Assembly: GCA_946407015.1 (NCBI GenBank)
Contig: CAMJML010000005.1
Coordinates: 62,001-126,000, forward strand
Length of the DNA stretch: 64,000 nt
Direction of reading: 5' to 3'
Source of the DNA: an uncultured Selenomonadales bacterium
GTDB lineage: Bacteria > Bacillota > Negativicutes > DSM-1736 > Dendrosporobacteraceae
How positions within the stretch are numbered: the first letter of the stretch is position 1; every line of letters starts with the position of its first letter. The position numbers and the translations under genes were made by a program. Positions 27,521 through 36,589 of this stretch are shown here, one piece after another. Below the pieces are notes generated by a model. That model was given only the letters and a program-made list of their open reading frames with translations. It made no database searches and was not told where the DNA came from.

Positions 27521-28396
27521 ATGTACGATCAAGCTGAAAAATTAAGACAAATGGTACAAAATGCAAAATCAACTGCGAGTGATCATTCGGCAAAAGCAAA
27601 AGTTATCGCGATAACAAGTGGTAAAGGCGGTGTCGGAAAGACGAACTTCACAGTTAATCTGGCTATTGCCCTGGCCAGTTACGGACAAAAAGTGTTGATT
27701 ATTGATGCTGACCTAGGCACTGCTAACGTTGACGTTGTTCTTGGTCGTAATGCCGGGTATAATTTGATGAATATAGTTGAAGAGGGTCTTTCTCTGACTG
27801 AGATTGTTGCTGAGGGGCCATGTGGAATCAAGTATTTATCAGGCGGGTCTGGGATCCATCATTTGGCCGATTTGACTAACTATCAATTACATACAATTAT
27901 TAGCCAAATATCTTTATTTGATGCCTGGGCTGACATCATTTTAATTGATACTGGTGCAGGCTTGAGTCGCAATGTACTTAATTTTGTGGTTGCTGCTGAC
28001 GAAGTGATTATTATTACAACTCCTGAACCAACTGCTATTACCGATGCCTATGCTATGATGAAAGCTTATACAAGTTATCAGGGAACAGCGTCAGTAAAAT
28101 TAGTTGTAAATCGTGTTTTCGAGGAGAACGAAGGCTATCTGGTAACTGAGAAATTAGTCAACGCGGCTATGCGGTTTTTGGATTTATCGATTAGCGGGAT
28201 AGGTGTTATTTATGAGGATCGTAATCTTATTAAAGCCGTAAAAAAACAAGAACCTGTTCTATTATCTTATCCGGAATCCGTGTCATCTCGATGTATTGAA
28301 TATATTGCACAGCGTTTATTGTATGGGAAGAACCCGACTTATTCGCGGGGAATTAAAGGTTTTTTTACAAAGGTTTTGGAATTTTGGAAGCAGTAG
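27521..28396 (+). CDS. flhG: MinD-like ATPase FlhG (YlxH), flagellar number control
   Basis: The 291-residue P-loop ATPase has the deviant Walker A SGKGGVGKT (residues 33-41) and the switch motif DADLGTANVDVVLG. The N-terminal Gln/Lys-rich helix (QAEKLRQMVQN) corresponds to the FlhF-stimulating peptide of FlhG. The C-terminal amphipathic stretch would bind membrane. It follows flhF by 2 bases. Overlap of its 3' end with the downstream gene is avoided by that gene's GTG start. Confidence 0.93.
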   Translation: MYDQAEKLRQMVQNAKSTASDHSAKAKVIAITSGKGGVGKTNFTVNLAIALASYGQKVLIIDADLGTANVDVVLGRNAGYNLMNIVEEGLSLTEIVAEGPCGIKYLSGGSGIHHLADLTNYQLHTIISQISLFDAWADIILIDTGAGLSRNVLNFVVAADEVIIITTPEPTAITDAYAMMKAYTSYQGTASVKLVVNRVFEENEGYLVTEKLVNAAMRFLDLSISGIGVIYEDRNLIKAVKKQEPVLLSYPESVSSRCIEYIAQRLLYGKNPTYSRGIKGFFTKVLEFWKQ

Positions 28397-28419
28397 CATT
28401 TTGTTTCAGGAGGTACACG

Positions 28420-29079
28420 GTGAAAAAGCCTGAAGAAAGCAATCTTGATCACATCTTAAAAGTTAATCAACGATTAGAAATTATGTTAACCTCTGCTCCT
28501 GGGGAAAAATTTACTAGCCGTATTGAAGAAATTAATCCTGACAATCTCATTATTGCTATGCCAATGGCTAAAGGCCATCCGATTTTACTCCATAATGGGA
28601 GTGAGTTTTTTGTCCGTCTCGTCGTTCATAGTGCAGCCTATCAGTTTTCCTGCATTTTTCTGGATAAACGCATTCAACCGATTCCGGTCTGGATTGCATC
28701 ACTTCCTCGTAATATTAAGAGGATTCAACAGCGGGCTTTTGTCAGAATTGATACGGCTTTACCTGTTCACTGGCAGAGTTTATCGTCTGAGGAAGCGCCA
28801 ATTATCCGTTCCATTACGAAAGATATTAGTGGTGGTGGTGTTCGTCTAGTCAGTAAAAAGCCTATTCCGTTAGGGGAAAAATTAAACATAAGCATCCAGC
28901 TTGCGGATATTGGACCACTAGAACTAATTTGTGAGGTTGTGCGAGTAGAACAGCCCAAATCAGATGTACCAATATTTTGGATTGGTACGAAATTTTTGGA
29001 TTTGGCTGAAAATACTCGCAATAAAATTATTAAGTTTATTTTTAGGAAGCAGCTAGAAGAACGTCAGAAGGGGTTATAG
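28420..29079 (+). CDS. PilZ-domain protein, YcgR-like c-di-GMP effector
   Basis: The 219-residue protein has a YcgR-type N-terminal beta domain (about 1-95) and a C-terminal PilZ domain. The c-di-GMP motifs look intact: RAFVR (RxxxR) and DISGGG (DxSxxG). In Bacillus the YcgR-like protein DgrA/YpfA slows motility when c-di-GMP is high, and its place inside the fla/che operon supports such a brake. GTG 28420 follows CAGGAGG by 7 bases; an upstream TTG at 28384 overlaps flhG. Confidence 0.88.
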   Translation: MKKPEESNLDHILKVNQRLEIMLTSAPGEKFTSRIEEINPDNLIIAMPMAKGHPILLHNGSEFFVRLVVHSAAYQFSCIFLDKRIQPIPVWIASLPRNIKRIQQRAFVRIDTALPVHWQSLSSEEAPIIRSITKDISGGGVRLVSKKPIPLGEKLNISIQLADIGPLELICEVVRVEQPKSDVPIFWIGTKFLDLAENTRNKIIKFIFRKQLEERQKGL

Positions 29080-29099
29080 TGGAAAAATGAGGTGGCGAT

Positions 29100-30137
29100 A
29101 TGATACGAATACTGATAGTAGATGATTCGGCATTTATGCGCAAGATGCTTTCGGACTTATTTGCAGGAGAAAATGATTTTATTGTATTGGATACTGCGCG
29201 CAACGGCAAGGATGCGATTGACAAGGTGAAACGGCTTAAGCCGGACCTAGTTACAATGGATGTAGAGATGCCTGTTATGGATGGTATTCAATCTCTAGAA
29301 GTCATCATGAGGGAATCGCCAACACCTGTTGTGATGGTTAGCAGTTTAACTCAAGCTGGCGCGGAAGCTACTATCCGTGCATTAGCTTTGGGAGCAGTTG
29401 ATTTTGTAGCAAAAGTTTCAGGTCCCATATCAAATATTTCAGGAATTAGTGCAGAACTAATTGCAAAATGCCGTTCTGCAGTTCGCGCCAATGTTGCTAG
29501 ATTGGCCATACCTCTTCATAAGCCGTCAATACCCAATACTACTATGAAGCCGGCAGTTGTGCAAGGTGATAGAATTGTAGCTATTGGGACTTCCACTGGG
29601 GGGCCGCGTGCTTTACAGGAAGTGATCACCAAATTACCAGGCAATTTACCCTGTGGTGTATTAATCGTACAACATATGCCACCCGGATTTACTAAATCAT
29701 TAGCCGACCGCCTCAACTCAATTTCTTCTTTAACGGTAAAAGAGGCTGGAAACAATGATATTATTCAGCCAGGTATGGTTTTTATTGCACCAGGCGATTA
29801 TCATATGACGGTAGAGCACAATGGAAATAACAAGATTATTAAACTAAATCAGAGTCCGCCATTAGCGGGCCATCGTCCAGCCGTAGACCCGATGTTTGAA
29901 TCGGTGGCAAAGATTTATGGTGATAAAGTAGTGGGTGTAATCCTTACGGGTATGGGGCATGACGGTGCGAAAGGAATGCAACTAATTAAGCAACAGAATG
30001 GCTATAATATCGCGGAAGATCAGTCTACAGCAGTCGTTTTTGGTATGCCTAAGTCTGCGATTGAAATGGGAGTAATTGATAAAGTTAGCCCTATTCATGC
30101 AATAGCAGCTGAAATCATAAAATCTGTTACCAAATAA
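29100..30137 (+). CDS. cheB: Chemotaxis protein-glutamate methylesterase/deamidase CheB
   Basis: The receiver domain (1-120) has phospho-acceptor Asp54 and Lys105. A linker leads to the C-terminal methylesterase with catalytic Ser165 (GTSTGGP), His192 (QHMPPGF) and Asp288 (GMGHDGA). It removes methyl groups from chemoreceptors to reset adaptation. The partner methyltransferase CheR is not in the window. The 345-residue length is normal. It opens the che part of the operon. Confidence 0.97.
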   Translation: MIRILIVDDSAFMRKMLSDLFAGENDFIVLDTARNGKDAIDKVKRLKPDLVTMDVEMPVMDGIQSLEVIMRESPTPVVMVSSLTQAGAEATIRALALGAVDFVAKVSGPISNISGISAELIAKCRSAVRANVARLAIPLHKPSIPNTTMKPAVVQGDRIVAIGTSTGGPRALQEVITKLPGNLPCGVLIVQHMPPGFTKSLADRLNSISSLTVKEAGNNDIIQPGMVFIAPGDYHMTVEHNGNNKIIKLNQSPPLAGHRPAVDPMFESVAKIYGDKVVGVILTGMGHDGAKGMQLIKQQNGYNIAEDQSTAVVFGMPKSAIEMGVIDKVSPIHAIAAEIIKSVTK

Positions 30138-30152
30138 TATGGGGGAATTAAA

Positions 30153-32183
30153 ATGGACACTAACCAGTATATGGGGATGTTTTTAGAAGAATCGCGTGAA
30201 CATTTACAAACACTGAACAGTTGTCTGCTTGAGTTGGAAAATGACCCAGAAAATTTATCGGTATTAGATGAAATTTTCCGGAGTGCTCATACTATCAAAG
30301 GTATGTCGGCTACTATGGGCTTTACTACGATAGCTGAATTAACTCATGAGATGGAAAATGTTCTCGATCTGTTACGGAAAAACCAACTAAAAGCTACTCA
30401 TGAGATTGTTGACACTGTTTTTAAATGCGTCGATACGTTGGAACAATTAGTAGAAAACGTAGCAAGTGGTAATAATGCAGCGATAGATATAAAAAGTTTA
30501 ATTGATAAATTGACCAAACTGGCTAAAGGGGAACCAGTAGTAAGTACAGAGGAAATAAAGTCGGGCGAACGCTCAAAACTATTATTAAATGAAACAGAAG
30601 CTTTAATTATTAAAACTGCAAAAGGTACTGGTATGCAGGCTTTTGACATTGTGGTAAGTTTACGGGAAGGGTGCCTTCTTAAGTCAGCTAGAGCCTATAT
30701 GGTGATTAGCGCCCTTGAAGAACTGGGCGAAATTATTAAAGCAATTCCGTCCACAGAGGATTTGGAAAAAGAGAAGTTTGATCATAGTTTTAACGTGCTT
30801 TTATTGACAGGAGCGGACCTCGATAAGATACAACAAACGGTCTTATCCATATCTGAAGTTGAGAAAGTAGAAGTATTGTTATGTGAGCATATTCAAAATT
30901 CGAATGTTGCAGAAGTTTCTTCGCCGGCAGTTATCCCAGAAACCGTAATAACGGATATACAGTCTACAAAACTTGAGAAACCGTCTCAAGCTAATCAAGC
31001 CAATACTGTGGAAAAGAAAATGAAGGGCGGTCAATCTGTTCGAGTTGATATTGATAAATTAGATTCTTTGCTTAATCTTGTTGGGGAATTGGTTATTAAC
31101 AAAACTCGTTTAGAACAAATTGGGATAACGCACCGTCTTGCTGATCTTGTTGAAACGATCGAACAAATGGACCGTGTTACAACAGATCTACAAGCTGTTG
31201 TGATGAAAGTAAGAATGGTGCCTGTAGGACAGGTATTTAACCGTTTCCCGCGTATGGTCCGTGATTTGTCACGCGATTTAAACAAAGAGGTCAATCTTAT
31301 TATTCAGGGCGAAGAAACAGAATTAGATCGAACAGTAATTGATGAAATTGGTGATCCGCTTGTTCACCTTTTGCGTAATGCCATCGATCATGGTATTGAG
31401 AAACCTCATGAACGTCAAGCTCACGGAAAAAATCCGATAGGAGAAATTCGCCTAATTGCCAGACATGAAGGCAACAACGTCATTATTATTGTCGAAGATG
31501 ATGGTAAAGGCATTAACCCAGATGTCATTAAACAAAAAGCCGTTGATAAAGGACTAATTTCTCAGACCGAAGCGGATAAGATGGACTCGAATGATGCTGT
31601 TCGACTGGTCTTCCTACCAGGCTTTTCTACAGCCGATGTGGTTACGGATGTTTCAGGGCGCGGAGTCGGTATGGATGCTGTTAAAAATAAGATTGAATCA
31701 CTTGGTGGAATGGTTGATGTTGAAACTAAATTGAATGAGGGCAGCAAATTTAAAATTCGCTTACCGCTCACTCTTGCGATCATTCAGGCCTTGCTGGTTA
31801 AGATTTGTGAAGAGATTTATGCAATTCCGCTTGGATCGATCGATAGTACAATAAATGTTACTCCTGAAGATATAAAAACAATTCAAAATCAAGAAGTGAT
31901 TCTATTACGGGGACAAATTATTCCAATCATCAGGCTTGCCAAAGTCCTTGGAGTTCCTCAAACCGCTGAAACTTTACAGGATGAATTGTTTGTTGTTATT
32001 GTCCATATGGGAGAGCATCGAGCTGGTATTATTGTTGATAATCTAATTGGACAGCAAGAGATTGTTATTAAGTCATTAGGTAAGTTACTTGCTGGTATTA
32101 AAGTTATTGCAGGTGCAACGATTTTAGGAAATGGACAAGTTGCACTGATTTTAGATGTTGGAGCTTTAATGCAATATAATTAG
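30153..32183 (+). CDS. cheA: Chemotaxis sensor histidine kinase CheA
   Basis: The 676 residues show the full CheA order. P1 HPt has phosphorylated His46 (RSAHTIKGMSATMGF). A P2 CheY/CheB-binding region lies at about 150-250 and P3 dimer helices near 290-350. The P4 ATPase has the N-box NAIDHGIE near residue 410, G1 DDGKGI near 449 and G2 GRGVGMD. P5 is the CheW-like coupling domain at the C-terminus. It phosphorylates CheY and CheB in response to receptors. Confidence 0.97.
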   Translation: MDTNQYMGMFLEESREHLQTLNSCLLELENDPENLSVLDEIFRSAHTIKGMSATMGFTTIAELTHEMENVLDLLRKNQLKATHEIVDTVFKCVDTLEQLVENVASGNNAAIDIKSLIDKLTKLAKGEPVVSTEEIKSGERSKLLLNETEALIIKTAKGTGMQAFDIVVSLREGCLLKSARAYMVISALEELGEIIKAIPSTEDLEKEKFDHSFNVLLLTGADLDKIQQTVLSISEVEKVEVLLCEHIQNSNVAEVSSPAVIPETVITDIQSTKLEKPSQANQANTVEKKMKGGQSVRVDIDKLDSLLNLVGELVINKTRLEQIGITHRLADLVETIEQMDRVTTDLQAVVMKVRMVPVGQVFNRFPRMVRDLSRDLNKEVNLIIQGEETELDRTVIDEIGDPLVHLLRNAIDHGIEKPHERQAHGKNPIGEIRLIARHEGNNVIIIVEDDGKGINPDVIKQKAVDKGLISQTEADKMDSNDAVRLVFLPGFSTADVVTDVSGRGVGMDAVKNKIESLGGMVDVETKLNEGSKFKIRLPLTLAIIQALLVKICEEIYAIPLGSIDSTINVTPEDIKTIQNQEVILLRGQIIPIIRLAKVLGVPQTAETLQDELFVVIVHMGEHRAGIIVDNLIGQQEIVIKSLGKLLAGIKVIAGATILGNGQVALILDVGALMQYN

Positions 32184-32195
32184 GAGTGGATGAGC

Positions 32196-32660
32196 ATGGC
32201 AGAGAAAACATATTCTAGCAATGAGGTTCAGTTAGTTGTTTTTAAACTTGGCCGTGAAGAATATGGTGTTAGTATTCTTCAAGTTCAAGAAATAAAACGG
32301 ATGACAGATATCACTAGAGTCCCACATACACCGGATTATATTACGGGGGTTATTAATCTTCGCGGTAGTGTGTTACCTGTAGTTGATTTAAAAAAGAGGT
32401 TGAATTTGCCTGCACAGGAAAGTACCGATCATACAAGGATTATTATTGTCAAAATCGATGAAGTGATTGTAGGAATGGTTGTTGATGCTGTTTCCGAAGT
32501 CTTAGCTATCGATCAAGATCATATTGAATCTCCGGATGCAGTTGTCGGTGGGGTAGCAGCTAATTTTATTAGTGGAGTAGGCAAACTGGATAATCGCTTG
32601 TTAATTTTATTGAACTTAGAGATGATTATCGGTATTAGTCAAGATACAAAAGCAAGCTAA
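32196..32660 (+). CDS. cheW: Chemotaxis coupling protein CheW
   Basis: This protein of about 154 residues is a single CheW domain (VVFKLGREEYGVSILQVQEI, then TPDYITGVINLRGSVLPVVD). It links receptors to CheA. Two ATGs are possible. ATG 32190 is only 3 bases from AGGAG (32182-32186), whereas ATG 32196 has 9-base spacing and starts MAEKTYSSNEVQLV, so I chose the latter. It follows cheA directly. Confidence 0.96.
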   Translation: MAEKTYSSNEVQLVVFKLGREEYGVSILQVQEIKRMTDITRVPHTPDYITGVINLRGSVLPVVDLKKRLNLPAQESTDHTRIIIVKIDEVIVGMVVDAVSEVLAIDQDHIESPDAVVGGVAANFISGVGKLDNRLLILLNLEMIIGISQDTKAS

Positions 32661-32693
32661 CCTGGAAAGAATGCTGTAGATGAGGTGGATGAT

Positions 32694-33314
32694 TTGTCCG
32701 AAGACATATTAAAATTATCAACATTACAGTTAGACGCATTAAGAGAGATCGGTAATGTGGGGGCAGGAAATTCTGCGACCGCATTATCTCAAATTATTGA
32801 TCGTAAGATCGACATGACTGTTCCTCAAGTGGCTATTATGCCACTTGGTGATGTTCCGGATGTAGTAGGTGGACCCGATGCTATGGTTGTAGGGGTATTT
32901 TTAAGAGTTTATGGACTTGCTCCTGGTAGTATTTTGTTTTTATTACCCCGTGATAGTGCCTTCTATTTGGTTGATATGCTCATGGGACGTAGCCAAGGTT
33001 ATACCACTACGTTAAGTTCGATGGATGAATCTGCCTTGATGGAAATCGGCAATATTTTAGCAGGTGCATATCTGAATGCTTTGTCTCACTTCACTAATTT
33101 AACTTTATTGCCCTCGATTCCAGCTTTGGCAATGGATATGGCGGGAGCTATTCTTAGTGTCGTACTCATCCAATTAGGTCAAATGGGTGACCATGCGTTA
33201 GTTATCGAGACTGAATTTACCACCGAAGCTGATGGTGTTAAAGGTCACTTTTTCCTTATTCCTGACCCCGGCTCTTTAAATACGATTCTAACCGCAATAG
33301 GGGTGAAGGAATAA
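32694..33314 (+). CDS. cheC: CheY-P phosphatase CheC
   Basis: The protein of about 206 residues has two complete CheC phosphatase signatures. The first is Asp14-Glu18-Asn21 (DALREIGN) and the second is SALMEIGN; both carry the later conserved Pro. CheC dephosphorylates CheY-P and binds CheD. TTG 32694 is 5 bases after GAGGTGG (32682-32688), while GTG 32685 lies within the ribosome site. The stop overlaps the cheD start by one base. Confidence 0.95.
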   Translation: MSEDILKLSTLQLDALREIGNVGAGNSATALSQIIDRKIDMTVPQVAIMPLGDVPDVVGGPDAMVVGVFLRVYGLAPGSILFLLPRDSAFYLVDMLMGRSQGYTTTLSSMDESALMEIGNILAGAYLNALSHFTNLTLLPSIPALAMDMAGAILSVVLIQLGQMGDHALVIETEFTTEADGVKGHFFLIPDPGSLNTILTAIGVKE

Positions 33315-33799
33315 TGTCGGATTTGATAAAAGTTGGAATGGCAGACTTTAAAGTTGGCCGTAATCCTGCCAGCCTAATTAGTTATGGATTGGGATCTTGT
33401 GTGGGAATTGCTTTGTATGATTCTGTTACAAAGGTTGGCGGACTTGCCCATATTATGCTGCCGGATAGCACACAGGCTCGATCTTCAGAAAACCCGGCCA
33501 AATTTGCAGATACTGCACTTCCCTTAATGTTAAATGAAATGATTAAATTAGGTGCGGCAAAAATTCGCATTACAGCAAAGATTGCCGGTGGAGCCCAAAT
33601 GTTTACATTTGCCAATGCTACCGATATTATGCGGGTTGGCGAGCGCAATACTGAGGCTGTTCGTTCCATGTTAAAAAAGATTGATATTAGGATTATTGCC
33701 GACGATACAGGTGGCAACTATGGACGTACTGTTGAATTAAAGCTTGAAAACGGCATTTATCGCGTCAAAACGATTGATAAAGGCGAGAAAGAACTTTAG
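33314..33799 (+). CDS. cheD: Chemoreceptor glutamine deamidase CheD
   Basis: This 161-residue enzyme has catalytic Cys29 (GLGSCVG) and His46 (GLAHIMLPDS). The third catalytic position, Thr in T. maritima CheD, is Ser23 here, a conservative change that I infer by alignment to the Cys. It deamidates receptor glutamines and is regulated by CheC, encoded just before with a one-base overlap. The C-terminal NYGRTVELKLENG is also family-typical. Confidence 0.95.
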   Translation: MSDLIKVGMADFKVGRNPASLISYGLGSCVGIALYDSVTKVGGLAHIMLPDSTQARSSENPAKFADTALPLMLNEMIKLGAAKIRITAKIAGGAQMFTFANATDIMRVGERNTEAVRSMLKKIDIRIIADDTGGNYGRTVELKLENGIYRVKTIDKGEKEL

Positions 33800-33809
33800 G
33801 AGGGCGCAC

Positions 33810-34121
33810 GTGCTAAAATTACGATTTGCCGTAGGCCTTGCGTTATTTGTTGGTATTATTACTTTTTTTATTAGTGTTGCCAATGATGTTAGACCGGCTA
33901 CGATACTTTATCGTAGTATCATATCATTGAGTGTTTTTGGTGCGCTTGGCTATTTATTAGGGGCCGTTGTTGAAAACTTTCTGACAATGAAAGCTAAGGA
34001 TATTAAGTCTTCAGAACAAAAAGTCGATATTATTAGTGAGCAGGAAAATGCAGTACCGAATGATCATGTATTTGATCCTTTTACCCCTGATAATTTCGAA
34101 CATATTTCAACCAAAGATTGA
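33810..34121 (+). CDS. Small two-helix membrane protein of the che operon, unknown
   Basis: GTG 33810 is 6 bases after TTAGGAGGG and gives 103 residues. A longer reading from ATG 33744 overlaps cheD and lacks a ribosome site. Two membrane helices are predicted by eye (about 5-22 and 38-58), followed by a polar acidic tail ending DNFEHISTKD. I recognise no family. Position between cheD and sigD and good ribosome site say it is a real gene; no function is assigned. Confidence 0.75.
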   Translation: MLKLRFAVGLALFVGIITFFISVANDVRPATILYRSIISLSVFGALGYLLGAVVENFLTMKAKDIKSSEQKVDIISEQENAVPNDHVFDPFTPDNFEHISTKD

Positions 34122-34151
34122 TTGTTGCTAGTTTAGTTGGGGGTATAAAAG

Positions 34152-34910
34152 ATGAGTGAAAAAAGTAATCATCAAACATTGGATATTCATCACTTATGGA
34201 TTGCTTACCAGCAGAACAAAAGCATAGAAATACGCGAGAGACTTATACATAACTATTTGGGCTTGGTCAGATTGGTAGCTGGCCGATTAGCTATTGGTTT
34301 GCCACAGCATGTTGATAAAGATGACCTAATTAGTAACGGTTTTTTTGGCTTGCTTGATGCTGTTGAACGATTTGATCCTAACCGTGGCATTAAGTTTGAA
34401 ACATACGCTGTAGCCAGAATTAGAGGTGCTATTCTAGATGCGATTAGAGCACAGGACTGGCTGCCCGTTTCGCTACGGCAAAAGGCGAAACAGTACGAAC
34501 AAGCCTTAGCACAACTTGAACATAAACTGGGGCGATCAGCTCAGGATAGCGAAGTAGCTGCTGCGCTTAATATAACGATTGACGAACTGAATCATTTATT
34601 GCATCAGTTAAATGCAGCCACGATTATTCCGCTTGAGGAATACGTCAAATCCGAACCGGCTGCGCATCAGCAGTTAAACCCCTCACATAACGTTGAAACA
34701 GAAGAGATTAAGCTAACTTTAATGAAATCAATTGATAAGTTGCCGGAAAAAGAAAAGCTGGTCATAACGCTTTATTACTATGAGGGATTAACATTAAAGG
34801 AAATTAGTTTAATTTTGAAACTATCAGAAGCAAGAATTTCTCAGTTGCATACAAAAGCTGTATTCAGATTACGCGGATCTTTATCGCGGATTAAATCAAG
34901 TCTGATATAG
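34152..34910 (+). CDS. sigD: Flagellar RNA polymerase sigma factor SigD (FliA, sigma-28)
   Basis: The 252-residue sigma-70 family protein has region 2 (DDLISNGFFGLLDAVERFDP and KFETYAVARIRGAILDAIRA), a region 3 (LPVSLRQKAKQYE) and region 4 (LPEKEKLVITLYYYEGLTLK and LSEARISQLHTKAV). It directs late flagellar and chemotaxis genes. It lies near the end of the fla/che operon as in B. subtilis, so it is made after the hook-basal body genes. The anti-sigma factor FlgM is not in the window. Confidence 0.96.
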   Translation: MSEKSNHQTLDIHHLWIAYQQNKSIEIRERLIHNYLGLVRLVAGRLAIGLPQHVDKDDLISNGFFGLLDAVERFDPNRGIKFETYAVARIRGAILDAIRAQDWLPVSLRQKAKQYEQALAQLEHKLGRSAQDSEVAAALNITIDELNHLLHQLNAATIIPLEEYVKSEPAAHQQLNPSHNVETEEIKLTLMKSIDKLPEKEKLVITLYYYEGLTLKEISLILKLSEARISQLHTKAVFRLRGSLSRIKSSLI

Positions 34911-34931
34911 TTTAAATAGGGAGGGAATATC

Positions 34932-36545
34932 ATGCAAGATCAAATTGCAGATAAAATGAAAGATAATGTTGATGTTGACGGATATTATTCTATAGATCTA
35001 AATGATGATGGAGTTTATCTTGCTGTATATCCTCCCCAAGGCAATGGAAAAGCTGTTGATGAAGCTAAGATTATTGAAGAACTGAAAAGTCAAAGTATTA
35101 CCGATTTTAAATATGCTTTGTTGGTTAAAACCACAAAAGAAGCCAGTGGGTCAAAAATGAAAATTGGTGAATTGCCGTTGCCGGAGGTTGAACCTGATAT
35201 TCAAGTGCTAGTGAGCCGGGATCGTATGGAGGCAACCTTGCAGATTATTAAGCCAAAGAACAGCAAGCCACTAAACTATGATTTGATTTTAGCGAAAATT
35301 CAAAATAGCGGCATAGTATATGGTATTGATCACACCGCAATCAAACAAGCTTTCGAACGTCCGGGGATACAAGTTATTGCTGCCCGTGGGCAAAATCCGA
35401 CTGATGGACAAAATGCCTATATTAAGCATCATATCGATCAGGAGGCAAAGGGTAAGCCTGTAGAGCTTGAAAATGGCAAAGTTGATTTTAGAAACTTAAA
35501 TATGTTTACGACTGTTCAGGAGGGCGAACTATTAGCAGAAAAAATACCGGCAACACAAGGAATAGCCGGTATGGATATCCTGGGAAATACCGTATCTCCT
35601 AAGCCAGGTAAGGATATGATGTTCCCTGTTGGGAAAAATGTAAAAGTAGTGGATAATAAGATTGTTGCAGCAATTGCAGGCCAATTACTTATTGCTAATA
35701 ATAAAATTCATGTTATACCGGTGATTGAAATAAAAGGCGATGTAGATTTATCAACCGGAAATATTGAATTTGTTGGTAATGTTATCGTCAGAGGATCTGT
35801 TCAGGCAGGGTTTACTATAAAAGCTGAGGGTAATGTGGAAGTCTATGGAACGGTAAGCGGTGGGACCATTGAAGGTAAGGATATTATTATTAAAATGGGT
35901 ATTCAAGGGATGGGACGCGGTTATGTAAAAGCTGCCGGAAATGTTGTAACAAAATTTATTGAGAATGCTACCGTTTATGCGGGCAATGATGTCATTGTGA
36001 GTGAAGTTGTTTTTCACTCACAAATCAGAGCAGCTAAAAAAGTTATTGTGCAGGGAAAAAGAGGTCTTATTGCTGGCGGAAAAGTTATTGCAGGAGAAGA
36101 GATTGTTGCCAAAACGGCTGGTACACAAATGGCAACTTGCACCGATCTGGAAGTTGGGGTTAATCCGGTTATGAGGGAAGAATTCCAACAATTACGCAAA
36201 GATATTAAAAAACTTGAAATCAATTTGGATCAGGCTCAAAAAGCTATCCATATTTTAAAGGCTATGGACCAAAGTTCAATGCCGGCCGATAAGCGCGAGA
36301 TGCTATTAAAACTGACAAAGGCGCAATTTCATTTGGTTGGTCAAATTGAAAATATGAGAAATCGCATGGCGGAAATTGAGTTGGCTTTCGAGGAAATGAA
36401 ATATGGCCGGATTAGAGTTTCCGATATTATTTTTCCTGGTGTGAAAATTGTGGTCGGCACATTGATAAAACCTATTCGGGAACAACTCAGCTATTCATCG
36501 TTCTTTTCTGAAGATGGAGACATTAAGATTGGAGCCTTTAATTAG
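34932..36545 (+). CDS. FapA family protein (DUF342)
   Basis: The 537-residue protein has an N-terminal FapA/DUF342 domain, a central parallel beta-helix-like repeat region (NIEFVGNVIVRGSVQAGFTI, and later AGGKVIAGEEIV) and a C-terminal coiled coil (about 415-490). Such proteins are polymer-like scaffolds. FapA of some Gram-negatives affects flagellar placement, and related DUF342 proteins recur near Firmicutes flagellar operons. It starts 22 bases after sigD. The molecular role is uncertain. Confidence 0.85.
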   Translation: MQDQIADKMKDNVDVDGYYSIDLNDDGVYLAVYPPQGNGKAVDEAKIIEELKSQSITDFKYALLVKTTKEASGSKMKIGELPLPEVEPDIQVLVSRDRMEATLQIIKPKNSKPLNYDLILAKIQNSGIVYGIDHTAIKQAFERPGIQVIAARGQNPTDGQNAYIKHHIDQEAKGKPVELENGKVDFRNLNMFTTVQEGELLAEKIPATQGIAGMDILGNTVSPKPGKDMMFPVGKNVKVVDNKIVAAIAGQLLIANNKIHVIPVIEIKGDVDLSTGNIEFVGNVIVRGSVQAGFTIKAEGNVEVYGTVSGGTIEGKDIIIKMGIQGMGRGYVKAAGNVVTKFIENATVYAGNDVIVSEVVFHSQIRAAKKVIVQGKRGLIAGGKVIAGEEIVAKTAGTQMATCTDLEVGVNPVMREEFQQLRKDIKKLEINLDQAQKAIHILKAMDQSSMPADKREMLLKLTKAQFHLVGQIENMRNRMAEIELAFEEMKYGRIRVSDIIFPGVKIVVGTLIKPIREQLSYSSFFSEDGDIKIGAFN

Positions 36546-36589
36546 TACATCTATAAGAAACCGATAAGCTTATAGGGGGGTGGCTATTT

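Noticed and set aside
36550-36570. CCGATAA (36561-36567) resembling a SigD -10 before the 112-residue gene
   Set aside because: The only TAAT-like -35 is about 17 bases away rather than 15, and the match is poor.
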